From positions 124,001-188,000 of the forward strand of contig DATMYA010000014.1 of assembly GCA_035561135.1 (NCBI GenBank): 64,000 nt of DNA, in the 5' to 3' direction. Positions 54,217-64,000 of the stretch are shown here, piece by piece. The notes under the pieces are model-generated. The model saw only the letters and a program-made list of their open reading frames with translations, was not told the origin of the DNA and did no database searches. The stretch comes from Clostridia bacterium (GTDB taxonomy: Bacteria > Acidobacteriota > Terriglobia > Terriglobales > Acidobacteriaceae). The position numbers and the translations under genes are program-made. Each line of letters opens with the position of its first letter. The stretch's first letter is position 1.

Positions 54217-55275
54217 CTAGCTCCACTTTCTGAAGAACAGCGCCTGCTTCGCGATTGGTTCCGTCTTAGTCACCAGCGAAGCCAGTTGCGTTTCGTTGAG
54301 CGGCGTAAACTTCCGCGCAAGTTCCACGTTCTGTTCCAGTTGCGCGATGCTGTCGCAGCCGATGATGACCGTGCTGACCGGCATTGAGAGAACGTAGTAG
54401 AGCGCTTCCTGCATGGCCAGCGTTCCCGGCCTGGTTGCGACGCCCTCAAAGCCCCGCTGCTGGCCGGCTGCGGGCGGTGTCCACGAAGAAAGAATGCGGC
54501 CTCGCGCCGGGATCTTCATCCCGATAACGCCCATCTGCTTCTCCAGCGCCATTGGCAACAGCTTCTCTATAAAGCTGAGGTGATGCTTGTCGGCCGCGTT
54601 CAACGACATCAGGATCGTGTCGAACGGGAATCGCCGGATCATTTCGATAAGCACGTCAGGATCGGCGTGTCCGGTGACGCCCAGGTGGCGCACCATCTTC
54701 TGCTCGCGAGCGTGTTGCAGCGCTTCGATGGCGCCGCCTTTGGCAAAAATCTGCTCCACCTGTTCCATGCGCGACAGGTTGTGCAACTGCCATAGGTCGA
54801 GGTGGTCGGTATTCAAAAGCTTCAGCGACTCATCGAGCAGCCGCAACGAACCGTCCCTGGTACGATCATGCGTCTTGCTGGCCAGGAAGGCCTCAGCACG
54901 GCGGTGCTTCATCACCTGTCCGATGTAGCGCTGGCTCCATCGCTCTGGTGCGCCGTAGGCTGCGGCCGTATCCACGTAGTTGACGCCCAGGTCGAGCGCG
55001 CGCTCTACGATCGGCACCGCAACAGCTTCATTGTTGGGCTGCTCGATAGCGGCCTGCCCGCCAAGGCTGAAGACGCCGACGCGGTAGCCTGTCTGCCCGA
55101 GATTGCGCGTGGGCATAGCCTTCGGCGTGACAGCGTTCGATGGCAGTGGCGGCAGCGCTCGCGCGGGAGAGCTCAGCAAAGTTCCCGCCACAAAGCTCGC
55201 TGTTGCCGTGCCGCCGATCTTGAGAAAATCGCGCCGGTCGAAACCGGACCTCTTGCCGGAATTGTCGTCGCTCAT
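54217..55275 (-). CDS. Aldo/keto reductase with a Tat signal
   Basis: 352 residues. DRRDFLKIGGTATASFV is a twin-arginine export signal ending in LLSSPARA. The AKR barrel follows: GVNYVDTAAAYGAPE, FLASKTHDRT (catalytic lysine), DHLDLWQLHNL (catalytic histidine) and VSTVIIGCDSIAQLEQN. ATG 55275 follows GGAGG, so the frame open to 55305 is not used. It is exported folded, probably with NADP bound, and should reduce or oxidise a small carbonyl compound; the substrate is unknown. Gene has its own terminator. Confidence 0.88.
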   Translation of the reverse strand: MSDDNSGKRSGFDRRDFLKIGGTATASFVAGTLLSSPARALPPLPSNAVTPKAMPTRNLGQTGYRVGVFSLGGQAAIEQPNNEAVAVPIVERALDLGVNYVDTAAAYGAPERWSQRYIGQVMKHRRAEAFLASKTHDRTRDGSLRLLDESLKLLNTDHLDLWQLHNLSRMEQVEQIFAKGGAIEALQHAREQKMVRHLGVTGHADPDVLIEMIRRFPFDTILMSLNAADKHHLSFIEKLLPMALEKQMGVIGMKIPARGRILSSWTPPAAGQQRGFEGVATRPGTLAMQEALYYVLSMPVSTVIIGCDSIAQLEQNVELARKFTPLNETQLASLVTKTEPIAKQALFFRKWS

Positions 55276-55373
55276 CTGTGCCTCCGGGCGGAATCCTATT
55301 CGCATCTGACGCCAATCGCAAGCTACGCGATTATCTTCCCGCCTGCTGGTAAGCGCGCCGCCTAAACGCGGCG

Positions 55374-58300
55374 CTAGACCACAAAGTATTTCGCCGACGG
55401 ATGGTGCACGATGATGGCGGAGGTGGACTGTTCCGGTTCCAGCAGGTATCCGGTCGTCAAATGCACGCCAATCGCCTCCTCAGGCTTGAGCAGCGCAAAG
55501 AGCTTCGTCTGGTCCTCAAGGTTCGGACACGCGGGATAGCCAAACGAATAGCGCGAACCGCGATACTTCTGATGGAACAGATCGCCGATTCGTTGGGAAT
55601 CGTCGCCGCCGATGCCCAACTCTTCGCGAACTATCTTATGCATGTACTCGGCGAGAGCCTCGGCCGTTTCGACGCTCAGTCCATGCAGGTATAGATACTT
55701 GGTGTACTCTCCGCCTTCGAACAATTTCTGCGTCTCGTGCGAAGCCTGCGCCCCGATGGTGACTACCGACATGCCAATAACGTCCAGCTTGCCGGAACTA
55801 CGCGGCAGGAAGTAATCGGCGATTGATAACCGACGGCCCTCGCGCTGTCGCGGAAAGGTGATGCGTTGTACCTCGCGTAAGTCGCCCTTCGCCTTCTCAC
55901 CCGCGCGAATTCCGTCCGCAGGCTCGTAGAGAATGACATCGTTTCCTTCACCTTGACATGGGTAGAAGCCATAGACCACCTTCGGCTCGAACCAGCCGGA
56001 AGTGATAACTTCACCCTGCAGGTTCTTCAGAATCGGACGGAACTTCTCCTCAACAAGCCGGACATAGTCTTCCTGCGAAGCCGTCTTGAGCTGCCACTGG
56101 TTTTTGAACAGCGCAGTCTCGTTGATGTAACGGAAGACTTCGCGCAGGTCGAAATCCTTGCGCACGCGCTCACCCCAGAAGGGCGGCTGCGGAACATTGG
56201 GTGCCAGGGGCATCTCATCACGTGGACGCGCCTCCGCCACGCCATCCCCCGCAACAACCGCGGCGCGGGCGAATTCCTTTACAACGCGCCCTTCGGCGAT
56301 TGCGACCTCGCGGCCTTCACCCGCCAGCGACTCCATGTAGTGCAGCCCGGCAAACGCATCGTCTGCATAAAACACAGCCGAGGAGTATTCGCGCCGCAAA
56401 TCATCTTCTACGTACTTACGCGTCAGGGCGGCGCCGCCGCAGACGACCGGGAACTTCAGTCCCTGCAACTCAAGATCCTGGATGACGTACTTCATCTCCA
56501 GCGTGGATTTCACCAGCAGACCGCTCAGTCCGATGGCATCTGCCTTATGCTCCGCGGCCGCCTTGATAATCGCTTCGGCTGGCTGCTTGATGCCGAGGTT
56601 CACCACCTTGTAGCCGTTGTTCGTCAGAATGATGTCCACCAGGTTCTTGCCGATGTCGTGAACATCTCCTTTCACGGTGGCCAACACCATCGTCCCTTTT
56701 TGCGATCCTTCTACCTTCTCCATCTTCGGCTCAAGGTACGCTACCGCCGCTTTCATCACAGAAGCGGAATCCAGCACGGAAGGAAGCTGCATCTTGCGCG
56801 CGCCGAACAGGTCGCCCACCGTGCGCATTCCATCGAGCAACACCGTATTGATCAGTTCCAGCGGCGTGTACTGCGTCAACGCATCTTCGAGCAGGGCGTC
56901 GAGAGTTTGCTTCGCTGCTCCATCACCCACCATTTTCTCGCCATGGATGATGCAGAACTTCAGCTTGTCCTCCACCGAAAGTGTCTCGACGTGAGCCGTC
57001 GTAACAGCGTCCTTCTGGCCTTTCATGGCGTCGAAGTGCGCCATATAGTTTTGTAACGGATCGCCCGCCGACCGATCCGCATAAATCAGCTTGCGCGCAA
57101 GCTCAACTTCTGCTTCAGGAATCTTATACAACGGATAGATTTTGCTGTAATTAACGATTGCAATATCGAGCCCGTTGTTAACGGCTTCATGGGTGAATAC
57201 CGAGTTCAGGACGCGGCGAGCATAGGTGTTCAACCCGAAAGAGATATTGCTCACGCCGAGGATCGTCTTTACATCCGGCAGTTCCTGCTTGATGCGCCGT
57301 ACAGCCTCCAGCGTCTGCACTCCGGCCGAACGATACTCTTCCTGCCCAGTCGAAATCGGCAGCGTCAAGGCGTCGAAGATCATCTCCTGCGGGCGCAGCC
57401 CGTACTTGTTCACCGCGAGGTCGAAGATGCGTTTTGCGATTGCAACCTTCTTGTCGGCCGTGAGTGCCATTCCCTCTTCATCGATGGTGAGCGCGATCAC
57501 CGCCGCGCCATACCGCTTCGCCATTGGCAGGACGCGACTGGTGCGCTTTTCTCCGTCTTCCAGGTTGATGGAATTGATGATGGCCTTGCCCGGAATGCGC
57601 TTCAGCGCCTCCTCTATAACATCTGCCTCGGTCGAGTCCACCATGATGGGCGCTGGAACGCGCGTAGCAATCTTTTCCAACACGGCGCTCATGTACCCCT
57701 TCTCGTCCTCGCCGACGATCGCCGTACACAGGTCCAGCATATGCGAGCCTTCATTCACCAACTTCTTGGCAAGCGTGAGGATGGCGTCATAGTCCTGCGC
57801 GCGTACGAGGTTGCGGAAGCTCTCCACCCGCGTCGTCGTGTTCATCTCTTCCGCGACGATCAACGGCTTGGGATCGAGGTCCAGCGGAACTACGCTGTAA
57901 GCGCTGGCGGCAGACGCCGTGAGCCTCACTTCGCGCTTCCCCGGTTCCAGGCCGCTTACCGCATCTGCAACAGCTTTCAAATGTTCCGGCGTAGTACCGC
58001 AGCATCCGCCGACAATGCGAACGCCATAGTCGCGCACGAAGTGCGCCTGGAAGTCAGCGAGTTCCTGTGGCGTGAGCGCGTACACGGCTCGTCCGCCAAC
58101 GTTTTGGGGAAGTCCCGCGTTCGGCAGCACGGAAACATACTTAGGGGAGTTTAGGCTGAGAAAACGAACTGCGTCGTTCATCTCGCGCGGACCCGTAGCG
58201 CAGTTCAATCCAATGGCGTCCACGTCGAACACTTCAAGCGCCGCGACTGCTGCGCCGATCTCTGTGCCCAGCAGCATTGTGCCGGTCGCCTCGAGCGTTA

Positions 58301-58865
58301 CCTGAACCTGTACTGGCAGCCGCTTACCTGCTTGCTGCATGGCGTCGAATGCCGCGACCAGCGCCGCTTTCGCCTGGAGGATGTCCTGACACGTTTCGAT
58401 TAGCAGGACGTCAACACCGCCTTCAATCAGCGCGACCACCTGCTCAACATAGGCGGCAACCATGTCGTCCCACGAGATGTGGGCTAGCGACGGCAGCTTG
58501 GTCGTAGGCCCTATCGAACCGGCAACGAACCGTGGCTTGCCCTTGGTGGAGAACTCGTCGGCAACCTGCCGTGCAAGCCTTGCAGCCTTGATGTTCAACT
58601 CCGCAACTTTATCTTCGAGCCCGTACTCCGAGAGAACGATGCGCGTGGAGCCGAACGTATCCGTCTCAACCACGTCGCATCCCACGGAGAAGAACGCTCC
58701 GTGAATGTCACGAATGATGTCTGGCCGGCTGAGCACAAGCAGTTCGTTGCACCCTTCCTTACCCCAGTAATCGTCAGGCGAGGGATTGCGGAACTGTATG
58801 TTGGTACCCATTGCGCCGTCGTAAACCACGACGCGCTCGCTCACGGTCTTCAGAAAATCGCTCAT
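55374..58865 (-). CDS. metH: Cobalamin-dependent methionine synthase
   Basis: An 1163-residue full-length MetH. Residues about 1-320 are the homocysteine domain, with zinc cysteines in NCATGPREM and [10 protein letters not shown]. About 340-620 is the methyl-tetrahydrofolate (pterin) domain. Near 720, [14 protein letters not shown] marks the B12 domain with the lower-ligand histidine, and the C-terminal activation domain holds [10 protein letters not shown]. It makes methionine from homocysteine using methyl-THF. The frame is open a little further to 58898, but ATG 58865 gives the usual start ([12 protein letters not shown]). The leader between terminator and start is about 120 bp, too short for a cobalamin riboswitch. 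Confidence 0.96.
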   Translation of the reverse strand: MSDFLKTVSERVVVYDGAMGTNIQFRNPSPDDYWGKEGCNELLVLSRPDIIRDIHGAFFSVGCDVVETDTFGSTRIVLSEYGLEDKVAELNIKAARLARQVADEFSTKGKPRFVAGSIGPTTKLPSLAHISWDDMVAAYVEQVVALIEGGVDVLLIETCQDILQAKAALVAAFDAMQQAGKRLPVQVQVTLEATGTMLLGTEIGAAVAALEVFDVDAIGLNCATGPREMNDAVRFLSLNSPKYVSVLPNAGLPQNVGGRAVYALTPQELADFQAHFVRDYGVRIVGGCCGTTPEHLKAVADAVSGLEPGKREVRLTASAASAYSVVPLDLDPKPLIVAEEMNTTTRVESFRNLVRAQDYDAILTLAKKLVNEGSHMLDLCTAIVGEDEKGYMSAVLEKIATRVPAPIMVDSTEADVIEEALKRIPGKAIINSINLEDGEKRTSRVLPMAKRYGAAVIALTIDEEGMALTADKKVAIAKRIFDLAVNKYGLRPQEMIFDALTLPISTGQEEYRSAGVQTLEAVRRIKQELPDVKTILGVSNISFGLNTYARRVLNSVFTHEAVNNGLDIAIVNYSKIYPLYKIPEAEVELARKLIYADRSAGDPLQNYMAHFDAMKGQKDAVTTAHVETLSVEDKLKFCIIHGEKMVGDGAAKQTLDALLEDALTQYTPLELINTVLLDGMRTVGDLFGARKMQLPSVLDSASVMKAAVAYLEPKMEKVEGSQKGTMVLATVKGDVHDIGKNLVDIILTNNGYKVVNLGIKQPAEAIIKAAAEHKADAIGLSGLLVKSTLEMKYVIQDLELQGLKFPVVCGGAALTRKYVEDDLRREYSSAVFYADDAFAGLHYMESLAGEGREVAIAEGRVVKEFARAAVVAGDGVAEARPRDEMPLAPNVPQPPFWGERVRKDFDLREVFRYINETALFKNQWQLKTASQEDYVRLVEEKFRPILKNLQGEVITSGWFEPKVVYGFYPCQGEGNDVILYEPADGIRAGEKAKGDLREVQRITFPRQREGRRLSIADYFLPRSSGKLDVIGMSVVTIGAQASHETQKLFEGGEYTKYLYLHGLSVETAEALAEYMHKIVREELGIGGDDSQRIGDLFHQKYRGSRYSFGYPACPNLEDQTKLFALLKPEEAIGVHLTTGYLLEPEQSTSAIIVHHPSAKYFVV

Positions 58866-58985
58866 TACGATCGTTCCCCAATCTCGGATGCCGCGCACGA
58901 CGGCTACGGCTCCCGTTCCCTCTCTCTAAGAATACGGCAAGCTACACAGGAAAGGCCATTTGCAGATGTGCCTTTGCAGGTACAG

Positions 58986-59018
58986 AAAAGGCCGGTCCCC
59001 AACGGGATCGGCCTTTTT
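58986..59018. terminator. Terminator between the NuoI-like gene and metH
   Basis: The perfect-but-one stem GGCCGGTCCC/GGGATCGGCC has T-runs on both sides (AAAAG before and TTTTT after), so it can act in either direction. Confidence 0.8.
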
Positions 59019-59037
59019 CGCACGATCTCAAAATCTC

Positions 59038-59574
59038 TTAGTTGGCGCCCTTCTTCTGCGAACTGAGCGGCTTCCGTGACACAGGGTCAACGGCATTGAA
59101 TACCGCATTTGCGCCGATGTGAGCCGGTTGGCCGGAAAGCAGTTGCTCCTTGCGGTAGATCAAATTGCTCGCATTAAGCGTCGCCAACTCGAAGCCATGT
59201 CCGTGAGTGATCGCATCCGTCGGGCAGGCCTCGACGCAGTATCCACAGAATATACAGCGGTTGTAGTCGATGTTGTAAACCTTGGCGTAGCGCTCGGCGC
59301 CACTCACGCGCTGCTCGGCCGTATTCTCCGCGGCCTCGATGTAAATGCAGTTCGAGGGGCAGGCCGCAGCGCACAGGAAGCAGGCAACGCACTTCTCCAG
59401 TCCGTTCTCGTCGTGCTGCAAAACGTGCAGGCCGCGAAAGCGTTCCTGGAAAACTGCGCCCTTCAAAGGCCCTGGCCCATCCGGATAATTTTCGACGATG
59501 GTCGGCTGAAACATCTCCCAGAAGGTGATGCTCATTCCCTTAGCGATGGCGGCGATATTTCTTAGAATGCCCAT
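59038..59574 (-). CDS. nuoI: NuoI-like ferredoxin, copy 2
   Basis: 178 residues with two [4Fe-4S] motifs (CVACFLCAAACPSNC and CIFCGYCVEACP). GAVFQERFRGLHVLQ is a conserved NuoI stretch, and THGHGFELATLNASNLIYRKEQLL is the C-terminal block. ATG 59574 (MGILRNIAAIAKGM) is the natural start; the frame opens at 59622. Compared with the copy at 50477 it has an extra 20-residue C-terminal tail and differs through most of its length, so the two are old paralogues, not a recent duplication. Neither has nuo neighbours in the window. Confidence 0.87.
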   Translation of the reverse strand: MGILRNIAAIAKGMSITFWEMFQPTIVENYPDGPGPLKGAVFQERFRGLHVLQHDENGLEKCVACFLCAAACPSNCIYIEAAENTAEQRVSGAERYAKVYNIDYNRCIFCGYCVEACPTDAITHGHGFELATLNASNLIYRKEQLLSGQPAHIGANAVFNAVDPVSRKPLSSQKKGAN

Positions 59575-59655
59575 AGGTAACACCACAGTATAAATCGACA
59601 GACGCGATTTACGCGATAGCAAGACAGCGAAGCAGGCGAACGTGACATCACGCGC

Positions 59656-61224
59656 CTAATCGATCCCAAGTTCCTTCCATCGCTTTGTCACGCGTTCCGT
59701 CACATCGGGTGACATCGTAACCTCATCCGGCCACGGCCTCTGGAACCCTTCGCTTGGCCATTTGCGCGTCGCGTCCACGCCCATCTTCGAACCGAAGTCC
59801 GGAAGGCGTGAGGCGTGGTCCAGCGTATCCACCGGCCCAAGCATGAACTGAATATCGCGCTCCGGGTCGATGTTGTTGAACACCCGCAGCGTGACCTCGC
59901 TCAGATCATGCACGTCGCAGTCTTCGTCCACCACGACAACGCATTTCGTGAACATCGCCTGCCCCAGGGACCAGATTGCGTTCATGACCTTTCGCGCCTG
60001 CCCCGGATACGACTTCCTGATCGAGACGATCATCAGGTTGTGAAACACGCCCTCGGGCGGCAGATTCACATCGACCAGTTCCGGAATCGTCATCTTCATC
60101 AGCGGCTTGAAGATAGTTCCCACGGCTTTGCCCATATACGCATCTTCCTGCGGAGGCTTGCCGACGATGGTCGTGGAATAAATCGGATTCTTGCGATGTG
60201 TGATGCAGGTGAGGTGAAACACCGGATATAGGTCTTCCAGCGAGTAGAAACCAGTGTGATCGCCGAACGGACCTTCGACTTTCAATTCGTCCAGGTTCAC
60301 AAATCCTTCGAGCACAATCTCGGACGTCGCCGGGACTTCCAGATCAACGGTTTCGCACTTGACCAGTTCCAGCGGCTTCTGCCGCAGGAAGCCCGCGATC
60401 ATGTACTCCTCAATTTCGGGCGGCGCAGGCACGATGGCCGAAAACATCAGCGCGGGATCGGTTCCGATCGCTACCGCCACTTCCATCTTGCCCTTCACCT
60501 GCTTGCCTTCCACGACGCGCGCTCCACCGCCGCTGCGCCGCATTATGTCGATGGCGGCATTGAGTTGTTCCGGCTCATCGGCTGCGGCTCCTGCACGCAG
60601 GCGCTCGCGATAGTGTTCCGCGCCGCCCTTGTGGCGCTGCCAGTGCATGCCCGTGGATTTCGCGTCGTACACCTGCATCCGATACGCGCCCACATTGCGC
60701 TTCCCTGTCTTGGGATCGCGAGTGGTGACGCACGGCAGGGTGATAAAGCGACCGCCGTCCTGCGGCCAGCATTGCAGCACAGGAAAATCGAGCAGCGAAA
60801 AGTTGTCGCGCTTGATTACCTCTTTGCAGGGCCCCGCCGAGACCGTCTTCGGGAAGAAGCTGCCCATTTCCGCCAGCATCGGCAGCATTCTTACCTTGTC
60901 CAGAAATCCTTGCGGCGACTTCACGTCCATAAACTGGCGGATGCGTCCCGCAATCTCGTCGAACGAGTTCGTGCCCAGCGCCAGGTTCATCCTGCGTTCG
61001 CTGCCGAACTGGTTAATGAGCACCTGCGCGCCGGGATATCCCTTTACATTCTCGAAGAGCAGTGCCGGACCGCCCGGGCCGCGACCGTCGCGCGCACCCC
61101 ACTTGGAGATCCGGTCTGTGATTTCGGTAATTTCAAGGATCGGGTCAACTTCCGCTCTCACGCGCTTTAACTCGCCCGCGCGATCCAGTGCCGCAATCCA
61201 TTCTCTAAGGTCGTTGTAGGCCAA
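59656..61224 (-). CDS. ubiD: UbiD-family prenylated-FMN decarboxylase
   Basis: A 522-residue UbiD-family enzyme. EGPFGDHTGFYSLED is the active-site block that holds the E-R-E type residues; DNFSLLDFPVLQCWPQDGG and STTIVGKPPQEDAYMGKA match the quinone-decarboxylase branch. It uses prenylated FMN, made by UbiX, to remove a carboxyl group from an aromatic ring of a quinone precursor. Given the menaquinone-type SDH, a role in menaquinone synthesis is likely, but other aromatic substrates cannot be excluded. It lies 82 bp upstream of the NuoI-like copy on the same strand. Confidence 0.92.
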   Translation of the reverse strand: MAYNDLREWIAALDRAGELKRVRAEVDPILEITEITDRISKWGARDGRGPGGPALLFENVKGYPGAQVLINQFGSERRMNLALGTNSFDEIAGRIRQFMDVKSPQGFLDKVRMLPMLAEMGSFFPKTVSAGPCKEVIKRDNFSLLDFPVLQCWPQDGGRFITLPCVTTRDPKTGKRNVGAYRMQVYDAKSTGMHWQRHKGGAEHYRERLRAGAAADEPEQLNAAIDIMRRSGGGARVVEGKQVKGKMEVAVAIGTDPALMFSAIVPAPPEIEEYMIAGFLRQKPLELVKCETVDLEVPATSEIVLEGFVNLDELKVEGPFGDHTGFYSLEDLYPVFHLTCITHRKNPIYSTTIVGKPPQEDAYMGKAVGTIFKPLMKMTIPELVDVNLPPEGVFHNLMIVSIRKSYPGQARKVMNAIWSLGQAMFTKCVVVVDEDCDVHDLSEVTLRVFNNIDPERDIQFMLGPVDTLDHASRLPDFGSKMGVDATRKWPSEGFQRPWPDEVTMSPDVTERVTKRWKELGID

Positions 61225-61414
61225 CAGGGCCTCCCTCTTCAGATATGCCGGATGAACCCGCCATTATAGAAGAACCCGCAACCGCTCAGTTCAGAGTCCC
61301 AAAGCATCGCCATGTTTGGCGGATTGGAACCTACGCTGTCAGCTACCAACTTCCGGGCAGCAATCCACATCCAAGCTCCTGTCTAAAGTTCCTGCCGAGG
61401 CCTGTTTGAAATCA

Positions 61415-62509
61415 ATGGCATCCTCTTCAAGAGAAGCAAGCAACATCGATGCGCTGTCCATTCTTACCCTGAACCCGGCGAAGTCGGCCGAAGCCTTGCG
61501 TTACGTCGCCGCTCTCTCAGCCGAAGAACGCGAAGAGTTCCTTTCGCTCGCCGACTCCAACCACGTCGTCATACGCCCCCTTGAGCCGCTCGCCAATGCG
61601 GCATCTGCCGCCGGCAACGCAGATGTGCAGAACTGGGCCACTGCCGCGATCAGTCGCGAGCGCGACCGCATAGCCAACGCACTCACATGGTTAGAACGCG
61701 TGTGCAACGAACTGGAAGCTGCGGGCTGTCGCTCCACGGTCATGAAGTCGCTCGACCACTGGCCCGACCTTGGCAACGATCTCGATCTATACAGCACCGC
61801 CGACGAGCGGAACGTCTGCAACGTAATGACCTCCCGTTTCAAGGCTCACGTCGAGCCGCGGAGTTGGGGCGACCGCCTCGCCAACAAATGGAACTTCGCT
61901 GTCCCCGGCCTGCCGGAAGCCATCGAAGTCCACGCCAAGCGATTAGGACAGACCGGCGAGCACACGTTGCTAGCCCAGCGGTTTGTCAGCCGACGCATGA
62001 AGAGGAGCGTAGAAATTGACGGCAAGCGCCTCACTTTCAACGTCCCCGCGCCGGAAGAGCGCGTCATTGTCGCGACGCTCCAGCGCATGTATCGCCACTT
62101 CTATTTCCGCGTCTGCGACATCGTGAACACCATGAACCTCGTCGAGAGCGGCACACTCGACTTCAACGAACTGAAGCGCGCGGCCGACCTGGGCGGCATC
62201 TGGAGAGGTGTCTGTTCGTTCCTCAAGATTGCCAGCGATTATGTCCAGCAGTACAGGGGAACCGCGCTGCCCTTACCAAAGAATGTGCTGGAAGCTGCGC
62301 CATTCGGGGGCGAGAAGGTATACGTACGCGCCCGCTTCATCCGCGTGCCAATCATGCCGCAAGGCGCAGAACTCTACACCGAGCAGGTCACGAAAGCGGC
62401 CTTGCGCGGCGACGTGCCTGCAACGTTCCGCCTGTCGCTGCTGCCGGGGTTGGCCTCGGCCGCCGCAATAAGCTACAAGCTCACCGGCAGCGATAAGGGT
62501 ATCTGGTAG
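61415..62509 (+). CDS. Uncharacterised nucleotidyltransferase-fold protein
   Basis: 364 residues from ATG 61415 (MASSSREASN); the frame is open to 61316 but without a family match. After a helical N-terminus, VMKSLDHWPDLGNDLDLY gives the paired aspartates of a nucleotidyltransferase fold (residues about 110-125). LTFNVPAPEERVIVATLQRMY and FRVCDIVNTMNLVESG form the helical part. It resembles a family annotated as uncharacterised nucleotidyltransferases. No substrate is known. The upstream gene runs the other way. Confidence 0.6.
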   Translation: MASSSREASNIDALSILTLNPAKSAEALRYVAALSAEEREEFLSLADSNHVVIRPLEPLANAASAAGNADVQNWATAAISRERDRIANALTWLERVCNELEAAGCRSTVMKSLDHWPDLGNDLDLYSTADERNVCNVMTSRFKAHVEPRSWGDRLANKWNFAVPGLPEAIEVHAKRLGQTGEHTLLAQRFVSRRMKRSVEIDGKRLTFNVPAPEERVIVATLQRMYRHFYFRVCDIVNTMNLVESGTLDFNELKRAADLGGIWRGVCSFLKIASDYVQQYRGTALPLPKNVLEAAPFGGEKVYVRARFIRVPIMPQGAELYTEQVTKAALRGDVPATFRLSLLPGLASAAAISYKLTGSDKGIW

Positions 62510-62568
62510 GAAGCGCACTTATTGCGCCAGAGCGAACCTGCTATCGGTTGAGCGGGGCCGAAACGAGT

Positions 62569-63042
62569 TCATCCAAGAGTGATCAACTGCGGCTGCGTTT
62601 GGCCTTCGCTTATCGTGATTCGGCCCACGCTGATGGGTAGCTTGAAGCGTCGTGGACCCGCACTGCCGGGATTGAAGTACAGCTCCTGCTGGCCGTGATC
62701 TTCGCGGAAGTAGAATTCCGGTTTGTGCGAGTGCCCAAAGATCACGCCGGCGAATCCCGCGGCTGACAGCTTCAGATCCAGCATCCCCAAGTCGTGCAGC
62801 AGATAAAAGCTGAGCCCCGCCACTTCCACCACTGCGCACGCCGGAAACTCTTCTGCCCACGGTTGCCCGGCATCGACGTTGCCGCGAACGGCGATTACCG
62901 GTGCCAACTCGCGCAGTCTCGGCACGATCTCCGGCGAACCTATGTCACCTGCATGAACGATCACGTCCGAGCCACGCAGTGCGTCCAACGCCTGTGGGCG
63001 GAGCAGGCCGTGTGTGTCGGAGATAATTCCCAGTGTCGTCAT
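62569..63042 (-). CDS. YfcE/MJ0936-type metallophosphodiesterase
   Basis: 157 residues with all metal sites of small calcineurin-type phosphodiesterases: GIISDTHG, HAGDIGS, VRGNVD, LLHDLGM and FGHSHKP. Members hydrolyse small phosphodiesters such as cyclic nucleotides in vitro; the natural substrate is unknown. ATG 63042 (MTTLGIISDTHG) is preferred to 63054. It is followed by no other gene in the window on its strand except the tRNA upstream. Confidence 0.88.
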   Translation of the reverse strand: MTTLGIISDTHGLLRPQALDALRGSDVIVHAGDIGSPEIVPRLRELAPVIAVRGNVDAGQPWAEEFPACAVVEVAGLSFYLLHDLGMLDLKLSAAGFAGVIFGHSHKPEFYFREDHGQQELYFNPGSAGPRRFKLPISVGRITISEGQTQPQLITLG

Positions 63043-63093
63043 CGAATTGGCCAAGAACTACAGGAAGCAAATATGCGGTCAGGAGTGGGGGGA

Positions 63094-63168
63094 TGGAGCG
63101 GGAGACGGGGATCGAACCCGCGACCAACGGCTTGGGAAGCCGTGACTCTACCACTGAGTTACTCCCGC
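63094..63168 (-). tRNA. tRNA-Gly (anticodon CCC)
   Basis: A 75-nt tRNA with encoded CCA, read on the minus strand. Acceptor GCGGGAG pairs with CTCCCGC; the anticodon stem ACGGC/GCCGT holds TTCCCAA (anticodon CCC). The T arm has GGTTCGATCC. It reads GGG glycine codons. Confidence 0.95.
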
Positions 63169-63244
63169 AACAGACACATTGTACTATAGGGCCAGCGTTG
63201 AGCGCCGGCATTGACGAATCGTTCATGCATTCTCCTGCGTCTAA

Positions 63245-64000
<756 letters not shown>

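Noticed and set aside
55953..58154. Long + strand frames opposite metH (367 and 321 codons)
   Set aside because: metH is complete with all four domains; these are antisense shadows.
58866..58985. Cobalamin or SAM riboswitch before metH
   Set aside because: Only about 120 bp remain between terminator and start, and no B12-box or SAM-type core is seen.
60256..61170. 304-codon open frame opposite ubiD
   Set aside because: Shadow; composition is Arg/His-rich as expected for the antisense of a GC-rich gene.

Overview
The window looks like core chromosome of an acidobacterium (Acidobacteriota, probably class Terriglobia). This is an inference from moderately high GC, many TTG/GTG starts behind purine-rich ribosome-binding sites, aerobic respiratory genes of menaquinone type (b558-type succinate dehydrogenase, CtaA/CtaB), AhpC/AhpD, a DHS-like polyamine enzyme and stand-alone NuoI-type ferredoxins. 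Nothing in the window proves the phylum. No rRNA operon, prophage, insertion sequence or CRISPR array was seen.

Layout. 1-3.6 kb: a lytic transglycosylase cut by the window edge, a UPF0104 membrane protein, nrdR and an NAD-type isocitrate dehydrogenase. 3.7-10.1 kb: a cytochrome-oxidase maturation block made of a copper-type lipoprotein, ctaA-ctaB overlapping by ATGA, an ABC-2 exporter pair, a CtaM-like DUF420 protein, and a membrane-anchored fusion of HEAT repeats with a barrel-sandwich domain. 10.2-12.5 kb: ssb, then an accessory islet (secreted beta-propeller gene plus repeats) bracketed by two copies of the ssb terminator. 12.5-18.5 kb: an S9 peptidase, gap-pgk-tpiA, tRNA-Leu and secG. 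18.6-25.7 kb: a metallo-hydrolase, an aminotransferase, a purine-type permease, an M48 protease and myo-inositol-phosphate synthase. 26.2-36.3 kb: sdhCAB behind a clear promoter, an M19 dipeptidase, two cyclophilins, mdh and an NADP-type icd.

36.5-44.0 kb links nitrogen and peroxide control: glnE, perR-ahpC-ahpD, glnA with its adenylylation tyrosine, and a LysR regulator. 44.1-50.4 kb holds a whole route from arginine to putrescine: pyruvoyl arginine decarboxylase, agmatine deiminase and N-carbamoylputrescine amidase. A deoxyhypusine-synthase-like enzyme sits in the same block and probably makes homospermidine. A second islet (membrane protein plus inverted-repeat element) interrupts this block.

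50.4-64 kb: two lone NuoI-type ferredoxins, a secreted low-complexity protein with an LPxTG-like C-terminus, tadA, a cold-shock gene with a long leader, a repeat cluster next to tRNA-Ser, a Tat-exported aldo/keto reductase, full-length metH, ubiD, a nucleotidyltransferase, a YfcE-like phosphodiesterase, tRNA-Gly, and an Old Yellow Enzyme gene cut by the window end and preceded by a 24-bp palindrome.

The most unusual items are the HEAT/barrel-sandwich fusion attached to the oxidase block, the polyamine block ending in a DHS-like enzyme, the LPxTG-like protein in a presumed diderm, and a repeat family (three copies) that marks the accessory islets.
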